This document shows, piece by piece, positions 12,501 through 22,391 of a stretch of 64,000 bases of DNA. The position numbers were made by a program, and so were the translations under genes. Position 1 is the first letter of the stretch; every line of letters starts with the position of its first letter. Source of the stretch: Halicephalobus mephisto (taxonomy: Eukaryota; Nematoda; Chromadorea; Rhabditida; Panagrolaimidae); assembly GCA_009193035.1 (NCBI GenBank), contig SWDT01000029.1, forward strand, positions 124,001 to 188,000, given 5' to 3'. The notes under the pieces were generated by a model that had not been told where the DNA came from, ran no database searches, and was given only the letters and a program-made list of their open reading frames with translations.

Positions 12501-14179
12501 TTAAAATACTGATTACGAAATCACTACGCGCAAAATCAAAATTATAGATTATTTCAGTTTTATAAAATTGGAATTTCGCGTCAGGACCATTTCGTAAAAA
12601 AAATTTATATATGATTAATTACGAAATAACCGTTGTAGAAAATCAAAATTGTCACGTAGGCACTTTGATTTTTAGGGACTTTTGGAATTTCGTCTCAGGA
12701 CCATTTCGTAGAAAATTTACGATTTTTATAATAATGTCATTTTAGATCCGAACTACGGCAAATGAATCAACTTTGGATTTGACTAAACTTAAGAAATCTC
12801 ATGAAGGTGACTACACTTGCAGACTTGAGAACGTCGCTGGTCAAGTTGAATCCTCGGCAAATCTCGTTGTGAATCAACCTGTTCTTAAAGGAATCGCTCC
12901 TGACTTCAGAGCTAAGTTGACAGATCAACGAGTTCAGCAGAATCAGACGGCGAAATTCGCTTGTTCCGTCGTGGGCGATCCGAGGCCGACGATTGCTTGG
13001 TTTAAGGACGGCAAACAACTTCCTAATGTTGAGCGTTATCGGATGAACGATACGGATTCGGAATCTACTCTTGAGATTGTCGATGTCACTCCTCCAGATG
13101 CGGGTGTGTATGAATGTGTCGCTAAAAATCCGGCCGGTGAAGCTAGATGCAAGGCGAAATTGAACATTATCCTCGCGAAAACAGGGAAAGGGGCCGAAGC
13201 CGGACCGAAACTGGAAGCCCCGAGGTTCCTGACCCAGATTCAGCCCATCGTCGTCACTGAAGGTCAATCTGCTGAATTCAGAGCTAAGTACACAGGACAA
13301 CCGGAGCCTATGATCCGCTGGTACAGAAACAACGAACCAATAAAGCTCGGCAGAAATTACGAAACCGGACATTCTAACGGAGAAGCCTGGTTGAAAATCA
13401 CCAGTTGTAACCAGGACGACGTGGCTGAATACAAGGTTGACGCCAGCAATCCTGCCGGAAAAGCCGCAACTGTCGCTAATCTTGTTCTAAAACGTAAATA
13501 TTTTTATTTTTATTTATTATTAATATATAAATATTTGTTTCAGCTCCAGCAGGAAAACTTGCCGGATCAGTCAAACCAGGAATCAAATCCACAACAACTA
13601 CAGCAACAGGTGCTGCCAACGGTTCTGCCAAAACAGGAACATCGACTTCCAAAGCTCCTCAATTCCTCCAGAAACTCACTGCCATCAACGCCAGACAGGG
13701 CGAAAACGTGAAATTCGTTGCTGAAATCGACGGAGATCCACAACCCGCAGTTTCATGGCAATTCAATGGACGACAGCTCTTTGGAGGAAGAGATCACAAG
13801 GTTTGTGTATTTCCCATATATCAATTTTCGTTTTTATTCACTTTCATTGAAAATTGATATATCAATTTTCGTTTTTATCCACTTTCATTCAAAATTGATA
13901 TATCAATTTTTGTTTTTATTCACTTTCATTCAAAATTGATATATCCGTTTTATTTTTTTAGTTTTCACTCAAAATTGATGTATTAATTTTCGTTTTTACT
14001 TGCTTTTATATATAATTGACGTATGAATTCTCATTTTCCAGATCTCTCTCACCGGAAACAAAGCAGTTCTTGAAATTGTTCGTGTATCTCCTGCAAACGC
14101 CGGCACTTATCAAATCGTCTTGAAGAATCCCTCTGGTTCTGCGACTTCGGAAGCCAAGTTGACCCTCCAAAGTAGGTAG
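559..14179 (+). CDS. ketn-1: kettin, giant Ig-repeat muscle protein
   Basis: Kettin binds actin along the thin filament near the Z-disc/dense body of striated muscle. My model joins exons 559-984, 1028-1132, 1972-5541, 6016-6283, 6545-10791, 12127-12309, 12746-13493, 13544-13800 and 14042-14179. All phases agree and give about 3,313 residues. I count 23 Ig domains. Most of the first half carry the kettin linker after each Ig (for example GDTQHEESWRRIQEIEAP), with one Ig plus linker per about 120 residues. Typical Ig marks are W in LKVEWY-like strands and DSGEYTC-like F strands. Several domains lack the F-strand Cys, which is common in kettin. A region of about 300 residues rich in K, E and P, without Ig, lies at about 9,980-10,790. 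The first five to eight domains of the last third lose the linker and look like ordinary I-set repeats. The start is set at ATG 559 (MSNVSRVRNVPIVV); an in-frame codon at 460 is possible. The C. elegans protein is larger as I recall (about 31 Ig), so domains may have been lost or exons missed. Confidence 0.93.
10820..11478. repeat. foldback inverted repeat inside a ketn-1 intron
   Basis: This lies in the intron 10792-12126. The left arm (about 10,830-11,085) and right arm (about 11,270-11,474) are inverted copies of each other over about 200 bp, with a spacer of about 190 bp. The outer end of each arm is a run of a 12-bp unit (ATTTGTGTACCA, with more copies on the left). Inner parts share CCTTAGACGTGTTTCAAACA and TTTAATTCAAAAATTAAAAA. 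No open frame of note lies in the spacer. It looks like a non-autonomous foldback element. The transcribed intron could form a long hairpin. Confidence 0.8.
12540..12740 (+). repeat. short direct duplication in a ketn-1 intron
   Basis: The intron 12310-12745 carries two copies of a segment around GTC(A/T)CAGGACCATTTCGTA, at about 12,570-12,600 and 12,680-12,715, each preceded by ATTACGAAAT- or AAAATCAAAATT-like sequence. No coding sequence is seen. Confidence 0.5.
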
Positions 14180-15860
14180 AATCAACATCGGTGGCGGATC
14201 GACGAACACTGTGACCAATAACGGATTGATGTTCTTTTTTGTATTTCTCTTCTATCTCCCTTTTCTTGTTTGTAGTGTTTTATTTTAACGAGTCAAACTA
14301 ACGAAATTCTCCCTCAATGCAATTTTTACATTATTTAGCTACTGATTCTGCTTCTGGTACTCGACAGCATCCGTTCTATCGCCGTTAATGCTTATTCTAC
14401 CGCTAGCTGCTTATTCGGGCCTTATTTATTCGAGCTGAATTCGGATTCTCGTTGCTGCTGGAGATTCTGAATCCCTTCCTGTCCAACTCAAAGATGATAA
14501 AATTTTCTCAATGCTGCTAGAGAATACTTGTCGTCAAGAGTCGATGGACACCTTGATGGAATTGCTGCCTTCTATCAAGACCCTTTTTGCCAGCTTACTG
14601 CCCGTTTTACTCGTGCCATTAGATTGCGAAATACGTGATAACCATTGCTTTCTATTGTTACAGTAGTCTGAGATATATTTTCTGGTATGTTATTCAGTTG
14701 GATTAATAAATTGTAATAGAAGTCAAATTAAAAGTTATACAATACGTTGTAAGAACAGAAATCATTGAATTTTAGTACATACACAGAAAAGTAATTTTTG
14801 AAAGATGTTTTTGTAATCGAGAATTTAGTAACTTTATGTACCGTCTAATATCTTGTTAAGACCGGCAGCTAGAAGCCTGGCCCGCAAGCTGCTTTTAGGC
14901 TAAAGAAGCGAAGCCCTCTGCATATCTCTCATTAGAGGCCCGGTTGACCGAAAACAAGCTAGATGATAAGAAGAATCCCAAAGTTCTAGGAACAGAGGGT
15001 TCGCACCGACGGATGAGTTGGATCAAAGGTACAAGGAGTTTAACTTTAGTATTGTGAACTTTGAATGTGCGATATGGGAATAAATAGAATAGAATAATAT
15101 CTTGTTAAATATCGCGATTTTTGCGACAAATACTGTTGTGTTTCGGTGAACCGGCGTGGTTGCATGAAATATGAGCTTCTTATTTATCCGAACAATAATA
15201 AGATTAGCACAACGATAATATTAATCAGTCAACATTCGATCTATAATATATAGTATACCTATTATCTATCACGTAGGGATTTCCTTTCGGGACTGCACTT
15301 CCTAGTTTGCTTACGTAATAGTCAGTTAATACACCGTTATAACAAAGATCAAGCACAATAACAAATATATATTAAAAAATTAGTCAATATCTGGTTTGTT
15401 ATATACAGTATGCTTATTGTCCAGCACGTGTGAGATTTTTCTCCAAGAACTGGCTTACTTACGTAATATCCAGTTAATACACCAATGTAACAAATACATT
15501 ATTACTTCTATGATAAATACCAACTATTCATGAAAATTGCCACAATCGTCTTGCGTTTCTTACTAAGTTTATAGTGTTTCAAAAGCCACACATAATAGTA
15601 ACTGTTTGCATTTGTCACTAGACCGAAAGTTGTGTTTTTGTGAGTAAAAAGACTGAAAGTTTTGCACACGGCTTACAAATTCTCTTGTATCTTGTTTTTT
15701 GACATCTTCTGCATTACAGCTTTTTCAAAGTAATCAATAATTATAAAAGACAATATTCGTTTTCGCTGATTTCTCAAATATGATGAAATGAGAGTTATTG
15801 AGTATTTTTTGACAGAAATACTTATTAAAATTATCAATTTTTTTCGTTACCTATTGTTAA
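14180..15860. other. intergenic gap after ketn-1 with a possible SINE-like element
   Basis: There is no gene here that I can support. At about 14,855-15,105 a GC-richer block of about 250 bp stands out. It contains GAGGGTTCGCACCGACGG, which resembles a pol III B box (GGTTCGANNCC), and it ends in an AATAGAATAGAATAAT-type tail, as SINEs and LINE 3' ends do. The remainder is AT-rich, with degenerate copies of the short MITE family described at 15,863. Confidence 0.45.
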
Positions 15861-15862
15861 TA

Positions 15863-16012
15863 CAAAAAAGCGTAACTTTTGGTTCAATAACAGATACAAA
15901 TCGTCATTATTATGTTTTATTTTTTCTCACAAATGTCGAATATTTGTGAAAAATGTGACGATTGTGTTACATTTTGCAATTTTTACAAGACTAAAAGTTA
16001 CGTTTTTTTGTG
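15863..16012. mobile_element. MITE, family with TACACAAAAAA(A)CGTAACTTTTG ends
   Basis: A 150-bp element with inverted ends: it starts CAAAAAAGCGTAACTTTTGG and ends with the reverse complement (AAAAGTTACGTTTTTTTGTG). It is flanked by TA on both sides, as expected of Tc1/mariner-type target duplication. Related copies lie at 31,335-31,477 and 37,171-37,324, with a worn one at about 31,083-31,228. The inner part shares ACGAAATAGTGACGATT-like sequence. It sits about 90 bp before the start of the next gene. Confidence 0.75.
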
Positions 16013-16099
16013 TAAAGAAAAACATAAGCAATTATTAATATTATCTGTTGTACAGTATTTTTCTTGAATTTGTTATTAAGTCAGTTATATTTTAGAAAT

Positions 16100-17011
16100 A
16101 TGGTAACTTGTTTCGGATTCCTGCTAAGTAAAAAATGTAAAGACTTCCTTGACTGTAACCCTGAAGAAAGTCATTCCGATACTTCAAGAATTTCGTTCAG
16201 AAACTTCCATTATGATTTGCAACTTCAGTTTTACAAACTTTGTCCTCCAGTTCTTCTTCGAGATCTTTTCTACAGCTCAAAAATGATGAACAAGATCAAG
16301 TGTCCTAAAACGTACTATTTCGATAATATGTATATTAATTCGTCTTCATCTTTCAAAAAGGGTGGTTTAGTTATTTAGATAATTTCTTTCATTATCGTGA
16401 TTTCAGTGATATCAGATCCGTCTGCAGTTCTTCACGTTAAATTGCGTCTAACTCTCATGAATTTGGAAGCAGGGCAATTTTCTGAATATTGCGGTAATTT
16501 GAAACTCAATAACCATGAGATAAACTTATATTCTTCTTCTTTCAATTTGGAAGAATCCAAAATTATATTCAATGCTAATGTAACATCTCTTAATGTCAAT
16601 GATGTAAAACTTCCAGAAGAACAAACCTTTGAGATACTTCTTAAACAAATGCCTTATCTGAAGAAAATTGAATGGTATGGATACGAGAAAGTTTCATGCT
16701 TGGAATCTGCTTTATTAAATTGGAATCAAAAAGGGAAACTAGAGGAAATTAACGTAAACTGTAACATGACGTCAATTAATGAGTGCATTAAAAATCCAAA
16801 ATTATTTGCTGAATTTATGAATTGCCAAGATAGAAATTTTACATTGAGGATATTAGTCAACTCTGACTGTGATTTCAGCATTAATGCACAAATTTCGAAG
16901 TATTTTACTAAAAGAAAAAACCAACTTAAAGAAGGTAAACAGATAATCTTTATGATCTTCGGTACAGTTGTTAAGAAATGTCATCGCTTCAAAGTACTTC
17001 AGCCTAAATAA
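16100..17011 (+). CDS. paralogue 1 of an unrecognised three-gene family
   Basis: Two exons, 16100-16364 and 16407-17011, with a phase-1 intron of 42 bp, give about 289 residues. ATG 16100 is chosen because it lines up with the starts of the two paralogues at 17,237-18,167 and 19,163-20,086. It also follows a TTTTAG acceptor four bases upstream, which suggests trans-splicing. Shared blocks are ISF-x-NFH, FYKLCPPVLLRDLFYSSK and KCP in exon 1. In exon 2 they are ISDPSAV, L-x-PG-like LEAGQFSEY, NANVTSLN, QMPYLKKIEWYG, NWNQKGKLEEI, and LFAEFM followed by a short acidic/lysine tail. The exon 2 pattern of short leucine-rich stretches recalls F-box-associated nematode proteins, but I see no clear F-box. 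The function is unknown. The pair with 17,237 is tail to tail. Confidence 0.75.
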
Positions 17012-17236
17012 CGTGAACTGAGTGTAATTCATCAACTACCAAGATAACTTTCTAATTTAGATTAAAGTAAACTTAACTTTTTATGAACTTAAATATTTGT
17101 TGATAAAAGATACATTGAGTCCTGCTACTTTAACCCACCGTAATCCTTTAAGTCAGTGTTATAAAGCAATAATATACAATGTATCTTTTATAAAACATTT
17201 AAAATTATTTTGAAAGTTGACTATAAATCTCTATTT

Positions 17237-18167
17237 TTACCCAGTTGATGGAGTGATTTTTGGACGGAAAATTCTTCGGCGAATAATTCCATGAGGGAGA
17301 TAAAATATTAAGAGCCTGATGTTAGTTGATATATCTTTTTCTTCGGAAAAGTGCGTTAGAATGTCTGCATCAATATCATAGTCATCAAGGTTCCAACAAT
17401 GGATTATCATTTGAAAATCTGTGCTTTGACGGCTCATGAATTTGATAATTAATTCTTCGTTTACAAGAAACTTGTTAATTGTAATAGCTCGACACTGTAT
17501 GTTGATTAGTTCTAGTTTTGTCTTTTGCTTCCAATTAAATATTGTTGATACTAGATCCGAGTCTTGCTTATTATCCTTGTATGCAAGCCTTTCCAAATAT
17601 GGCATTCTTTCAAGAAATGTTGCTAGTGTATGACCTTCTAAGCTTTCAGAATCAAACTGAATAGTTGTCACATTTGGGTTAATAATGATTTTGAATTCTT
17701 TTGGATTCAAAATATTGTAACTTAGATGTACTTCGTTGTGACAGAATTTATAATTGTAAAATAATTTGGAAAGATCTCCTGGTACCAAGTAATAGAGAGA
17801 AAGAAGACCTCTGATTTCGATGACTGCAGCCGGATCCGGCTTTTCTAAAATCATAATGTAAAAGTAACGTTAATACTTAAATAACAACACCAAAGTTACT
17901 CGTATTCGGATAATATCCTATTTCTGTGAACGTAGAGACATAAGTTGCAGGACATTTGATTCTTTTCATTGTCTTTGAACTGTGAAAAAGATCTCTGAGG
18001 AGAACTGGAGGACAGAGTTTGAAAAATTCACGTTGTAGTAGATTATCGAGATGTTTGAACGAAATTCTTGGGGTGTTGGCATTGATCTCTATTGTACGTT
18101 CTTTGAGGTGGTAATCAGGAACTCGTTTACCTATTTTTACTAAGTACGATCTTGCATATATCTCCAT
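17237..18167 (-). CDS. paralogue 2 of the unrecognised three-gene family
   Basis: Exons 18167-17891 and 17844-17237 (phase-1 intron, 46 bp) give about 294 residues. The start ATG follows a TTTTAG acceptor (18,177-18,172) by four bases, as in paralogue 1. An upstream in-frame hydrophobic stretch (from 18,230) could be read as a signal peptide, but the acceptor argues that it is upstream of the mature mRNA. Conserved blocks: ISFKHLDNLLQREFFKLCPP, VLLRDLFHSSKTMKRIKCPA, EKPDPAAVIEIR, LVPGDLSKLFYNY, INPNVTTIQF, LERMPYLERLAYK and NWKQKTKLELINIQC. No domain is recognised with confidence. It lies head to head with nothing close; 995 bp separate it from paralogue 3 on the same strand. Confidence 0.75.
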
Positions 18168-18239
18168 GTTGCTAAAATAAATGGAAATTAAAAATAAATT
18201 TAACAACAATATAGCATAACATGAGAACACTAATCAATT

Positions 18240-19160
18240 ATAGATTTCATGTGTTGATGATTCAACAATGCAAAAACCTTATCAATATAATAGATGTTTT
18301 TGTGCAAATAGATGAGGAAGGTTTGTTTTATTATATTTTATCTGCCGACTAGGCCAATTGCGGTACTTATCACTTCTCATGTGAACTAGTCTTCCAAAAC
18401 TTATTATATTATATTTTTCTACGGCATTTACATAATGTGATTAATACCTACAATTATAGTTGGATAAAATAAAGTGTTTCGGAACTATACTTCAAAATAA
18501 ACGTTTTTAGAAAGCAAATTAACAGTTTTATTAATTTATGTTGAAAACATCACAAATTTGATTTTTACTTTAATTACTATTTTTTTAATTTGTTTTTTCA
18601 CGATATTGATTTTTATACTTTTTAACATAGAAACTTGAAAGTGATTAAAAGATCACTTATATCCTTAATTAATGTTGTAATCAGAAAGAAAGGTGTTTGG
18701 ATACTGGTTTTTGTCTGAGTGATATACAAACTGCAAAGGATCAAGTGATCGATGCTCGCGTTTGGTACCACACATCAATTTGTAACCGTTTACGTCTCGT
18801 AAATAATTAAAAGTGACAAGTATATCCATCTTTTTCGCTATTCTTTAAAAAGGTTGATAAAAATCTTCAAAGAATTGTGCATTTAAAAATTATAGCAAGT
18901 TATTTCGTTTTCAATGCTATGAAAAACTTGTCTGATGCATCTGGAGGAACTGTTTACACAATGTTTTGTATCTGCTGAGGTGATGAAATTAATTTATCGT
19001 TTTTATTATCATCTATGGACACCGTAAATCCAGAAAATTACAACGTTAACAACAAACCGTACTGGGATTTTTATAAATAACTTTTTTAAATTTAAGAAAT
19101 CCATCATAATTTTGTTTCAAAATTTCTATAATTATTAATGGATTCTGTAACTATATTTAA
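18240..19160. other. intergenic gap between paralogues 2 and 3
   Basis: An AT-rich stretch of about 920 bp. I find no ORF, RNA gene or clear repeat in it. Confidence 0.6.
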
Positions 19161-19162
19161 TG

Positions 19163-20086
19163 TTATTTGGTGCTTTTTAGGTACAATGTTCTATGTTCAG
19201 ATAAATCCTGATCGTTATAGAAATATATATATCTGGTGTTGTTTAAATCATCTTTTCCTTCAGAAAAGTATTCAAGAATTTCTGGATTGATAGGATTAGC
19301 ATAGCCATCTGAAGAAGTAACAAGCATTTTGAAATTTTTCTCTTGACGAGTCATGAATTCAGCGAGTAATTCCGGATTTTGAAGAAATTCGTTAATTGAA
19401 GCAACTGGAAATTGCAGATCTATCTGTTTCAACTTTGACTCTTGCTTCCAGTTGAACAATGTTGATGTTAGGTCCGGGATTTTGGTGTCAGCCCAGCACT
19501 CGAAACTTTCCAAATATGGCATTCTTTCGAGGAACATTGTCAACGTTTGATATTTTGAAAAACATTGATCATCGAGTTTAATTTGTGTTATATTAGGATT
19601 GACAACAACCTTGAATTCTTCTAGACTCAAAACAGTACAACTTAAGTTTAATTCGTTGTGATGGAATTTGTAATTGTTCCAACATTTCGATAGGTCTCCT
19701 GGTTTCAAGTCTTCCAAATATAGACTTTTTCTGACTTCAGTGACTGCAAGCGGATCTAGGTTTTCTGAAATTCCAATGTAAGAATATCTTAACATACAAC
19801 CAACTGTACCGTAATTATTATCAGTCGGATGTCTTCCAATGTATGTACACCATGAGACCTTGGTTGCAGGACATTTGGTATCTTCTGTTTCTTCTGCATT
19901 ACGACATTGATCTTGCAGAAGGATTGAAGGACAAAGTTTCGAAAACTGATGTTCGATGAGACCATCAAGATTTTTCAACGGGACCTCTGAGGTGTGGGAA
20001 TTGAACTTTACTGTAGATTCTTTGAGGTTGTATTTAGAAATATCCTTACACATCTTACTTAACTTCAATTCAGCAAGAATCCCCAT
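19163..20086 (-). CDS. paralogue 3 of the unrecognised three-gene family
   Basis: Exons 20086-19810 and 19764-19163, joined by a phase-1 intron (GTACAG...TTTCAG, 45 bp) with no in-frame stop, so retention would also be readable. The spliced protein has about 292 residues. Exon 1 is 277 nt, exactly as in paralogue 2. Blocks: VPLKNLDGLIEHQFSKLCPS, ENLDPLAVTEVRKSLYL, LKPGDLSKCWNNYKFHHNEL, NPNITQIKLDD, LERMPYLESFE, NWKQESKLKQIDL and ELLAEFMTRQEKNFKMLV. An in-frame ATG at 20149 also exists. No obvious acceptor lies before ATG 20086, unlike the other two. No enzyme motif is seen. Confidence 0.75.
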   Translation of the reverse strand: MGILAELKLSKMCKDISKYNLKESTVKFNSHTSEVPLKNLDGLIEHQFSKLCPSILLQDQCRNAEETEDTKCPATKVSWCTYIGRHPTDNNYGTVGCMLRYSYIGISENLDPLAVTEVRKSLYLEDLKPGDLSKCWNNYKFHHNELNLSCTVLSLEEFKVVVNPNITQIKLDDQCFSKYQTLTMFLERMPYLESFECWADTKIPDLTSTLFNWKQESKLKQIDLQFPVASINEFLQNPELLAEFMTRQEKNFKMLVTSSDGYANPINPEILEYFSEGKDDLNNTRYIYFYNDQDLSEHRTLYLKSTK

Positions 20087-20149
20087 ATTTTTAAGGTAGA
20101 ACAAATGTCCAAGGTTAATTGAATAAAGATTCAGCGCGATGGATGACAT

Positions 20150-21645
20150 TACTGATCATTTATAGGTTTTACGTGCTCGTGATGAGCAGTGCGTTCAACT
20201 TTACAGCATGATAGATATTTCTGTGAAGAAAGAATAAGGAATTCTTCTGTTCTGATGGTTGATCAATCATTCAAAATAATTGATCGTTTGTAATTTGTGT
20301 ACATGATAAGACTTTTTTTATTTGAAATACATTAATGATAAACTTTAAAAACTTTTATAAAATAACTGAAATGCAATAGAAAATCATTGAATCTGCTGAC
20401 TCACATGAGCATCGTAAGATGGAAGCAGAGGAAATTTTGTTCAATATCTGAATTAGTCTGACATTCATCAATTGCAGCGAAGCTTCAGAATTCATCTCCT
20501 TCCGCTATTAAAAAAAGAAGTAATGTTTATTTTTTCATGGAGAAGAATTATATAGCTTTTAAAATGAACATTATGCAATACTATCTTTGTAATACCTATG
20601 ATTAACGTTGATATCTTTATGGTTATTCTCAGATCCGCCATTCAAAGTAGCTTCTAACTTCTAATTTAAATTGTTGTTGTTACACATTCAAACAACCGAA
20701 ATCTATGTTACATTTCTGGCGTATTTTGATTTTTGGTGTTGTGGTTATTCCAGATGATGCAACATAATTTTTCTCTATCTCGTGGTCAATATAACTACAA
20801 TAGAACTTGGATATAAGATACTCCCGCTATACACATCTCACGTTATAGCATATAGTGTGAATCAGTGTTTGGTTGGTCTGTCTTCAAATTGACCCCCTCT
20901 ATGATATATCCTTTGTTATAAGATACGCTTTGCCCGGTTCCAAGGGGGTATCTTATATCCAAGTTCAACTGTATAATGATTTTTATATCATGTATTAATA
21001 ATTATTACAATAACATTGAAAATTGTAAAAATTAATTGCAATGTTCAATGTTGTATAGAATTTAAGACTAAATCTGTTAACTCTGCAGTAACTTACGGTA
21101 TTTTCTATTTCTAGATGACACAATTGGCGATTAGATGAGCTGTTTTAAATAGTTTATACTGACAGTTGACTGGTTAAACTGGGCTGTAGTCCCAGTCACT
21201 AACTCTGCAGCTTTTGTAATTCTAAAATACATTCAGTTGTTGGTCCGTCATTTGCAGCTCCCCAATTTTAAATCTTGGTGGTGCGGTAGCCATCGGCTTC
21301 AGGTACCTGGAGTTGCACCATATAACATCCAGCTCTTCCACTGCACCAAGATCGTTGAGTATTGAAAGGGATTAGAAGAACCAATATGATGAATAGTTTC
21401 TAAGAACTCTAAAATATCATTGATGTAAAAAAACAATTGTATTGTTATGGCTGGAGAGCAAAAGAACAGACACGCCAAGCAAATCTTCGAATCATTTCTT
21501 CAATTCTTTTCGAAATCAAGGGTCAGTGCGAATGACCCGGTTCCTGTTATATCAAAGACGAATTTTTCTTTCGCTCTCTGCATTAGTAGAAACTTTCTCC
21601 TTTACTGGGACTATTGGCTAGACATAGATATCGGAGGGAAGCAGA
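20150..21645. other. intergenic gap before the U2 gene
   Basis: No gene is supported. It contains one MITE (20,798-20,971). A GC-richer patch at about 21,230-21,360 has a short open frame on both strands, but nothing I recognise. Confidence 0.55.
20798..20971. mobile_element. pogo/Tigger-like MITE, copy 1
   Basis: About 174 bp between TA dinucleotides. The ends are inverted: CAATAGAACTTGGATATAAG on the left and CTTATATCCAAGTTCAACTG on the right. Short arms continue inward (TATAGCATATAG..., ATGATATATCC). No ORF. Three more copies lie at 26,322, 26,494 and 46,546. The CAGT-(A/T)GAACTTGGATATAAGATA end resembles Tigger/pogo-type Tc1-mariner MITEs. Confidence 0.8.
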
Positions 21646-21651
21646 GTCAGT

Positions 21652-21842
21652 ATCGCTTCTCGGCCTATTGGCTAAGATCAAAGTGTAGTATCTGTTCTAC
21701 GAACCATAATAGGTTCGTTGTCACTATTGTGACATACCTATTATCAATTTTTGGGACCTGGTGGGTTGAAGGAGCTTGCTCCTCTCCTACCGCGGGTCGA
21801 CCCGGTATTGCACCTACCACCGGGAACGGCCCATCCCCTCAG
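21652..21842 (+). ncRNA. U2: U2 small nuclear RNA
   Basis: U2 pairs with the intron branch site in the spliceosome. The 5' end ATCGCTTCTCGGCCTATTGG and the branch-site pairing GTGTAGTATCTG match U2. Helix IIa (ACGAACC/GGTTCGT) and IIb (GTCAC/GTGAC) have changed loop and stem bases but pair perfectly. An Sm site (ATCAATTTTTGGG, about 21,744-21,756) follows. Then come a stem-loop III region with GAAGGAGCTTGCTCC and a stem-loop IV region ending near CGGGAACGGCCCATCC. One extra A lies in GATCAAAGTGTAG compared with the usual GATCAAGTGTAG. The intact helices argue for a working gene, not a decayed copy. The 3' end is approximate. No PSE could be picked out by eye. Confidence 0.93.
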
Positions 21843-22068
21843 GGGGAGAATAATGGATAATTAACATTTCTAGAATGGGATGGATGATGTAGCATCATCT
21901 GTTCTCTGAAATTGTTCGGATAACTCAGCTCTATCAACAAAATAATGCACATTACGAACTTTTGGCGCCAATCTTAATTAGGACTTTCGTAGTAAGAGTT
22001 CGTCTTCCATTCTACCTTGGAAATAAAATGTTTTATATCGCATAATTTAAGGACGTGCTTGAAATAAA

Positions 22069-22090
22069 GGCTTAATTACCCAAGTTTGAG
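22069..22090 (+). other. SL1-like spliced-leader sequence
   Basis: These 22 bases match the nematode SL1 leader at 21 positions (C for T at position 3). The expected GAG/GTAA donor is not intact: the sequence runs TTTGAGTAAAT, so a GT donor would cut one base early. A hairpin (GGAAG...CTTCC) follows at about 22,110-22,130, but I find no typical Sm site. It could be an altered SL RNA gene, an SL pseudogene, or the 5' end of a retrocopied trans-spliced mRNA. It lies about 230 bp downstream of the U2 gene, on the same strand. Confidence 0.6.
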
Positions 22091-22391
22091 TAAATAAACG
22101 TATCACCCAACGGAAGTCGAAACAGCTTCCAGATGCGTATCTTATCACTTTGCTTATTCATCAAGTAAATTTATTTTAAAAACAGTTGTTTAATTTTGAT
22201 TCTAAAACGACGAAAAAATGTATTTTTGATATTTTTGTTTTATATTTAGTGAATAAAAATTACAAAAAAGTTTATGAATGTAAAAATATCAAATATGGGA
22301 TTTAGAAATCGAAAAAGTTCTTAGAAGTTACCAGAAGGTGAACTGATTTCACTTGTTATTCATCTATACTAATTTTTATTTTTCTTTAATA

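Noticed and set aside
21447..21860. A 137-codon plus-strand frame over the U2 gene
   Set aside because: The sequence is explained by U2 snRNA with paired helices; the frame is chance.
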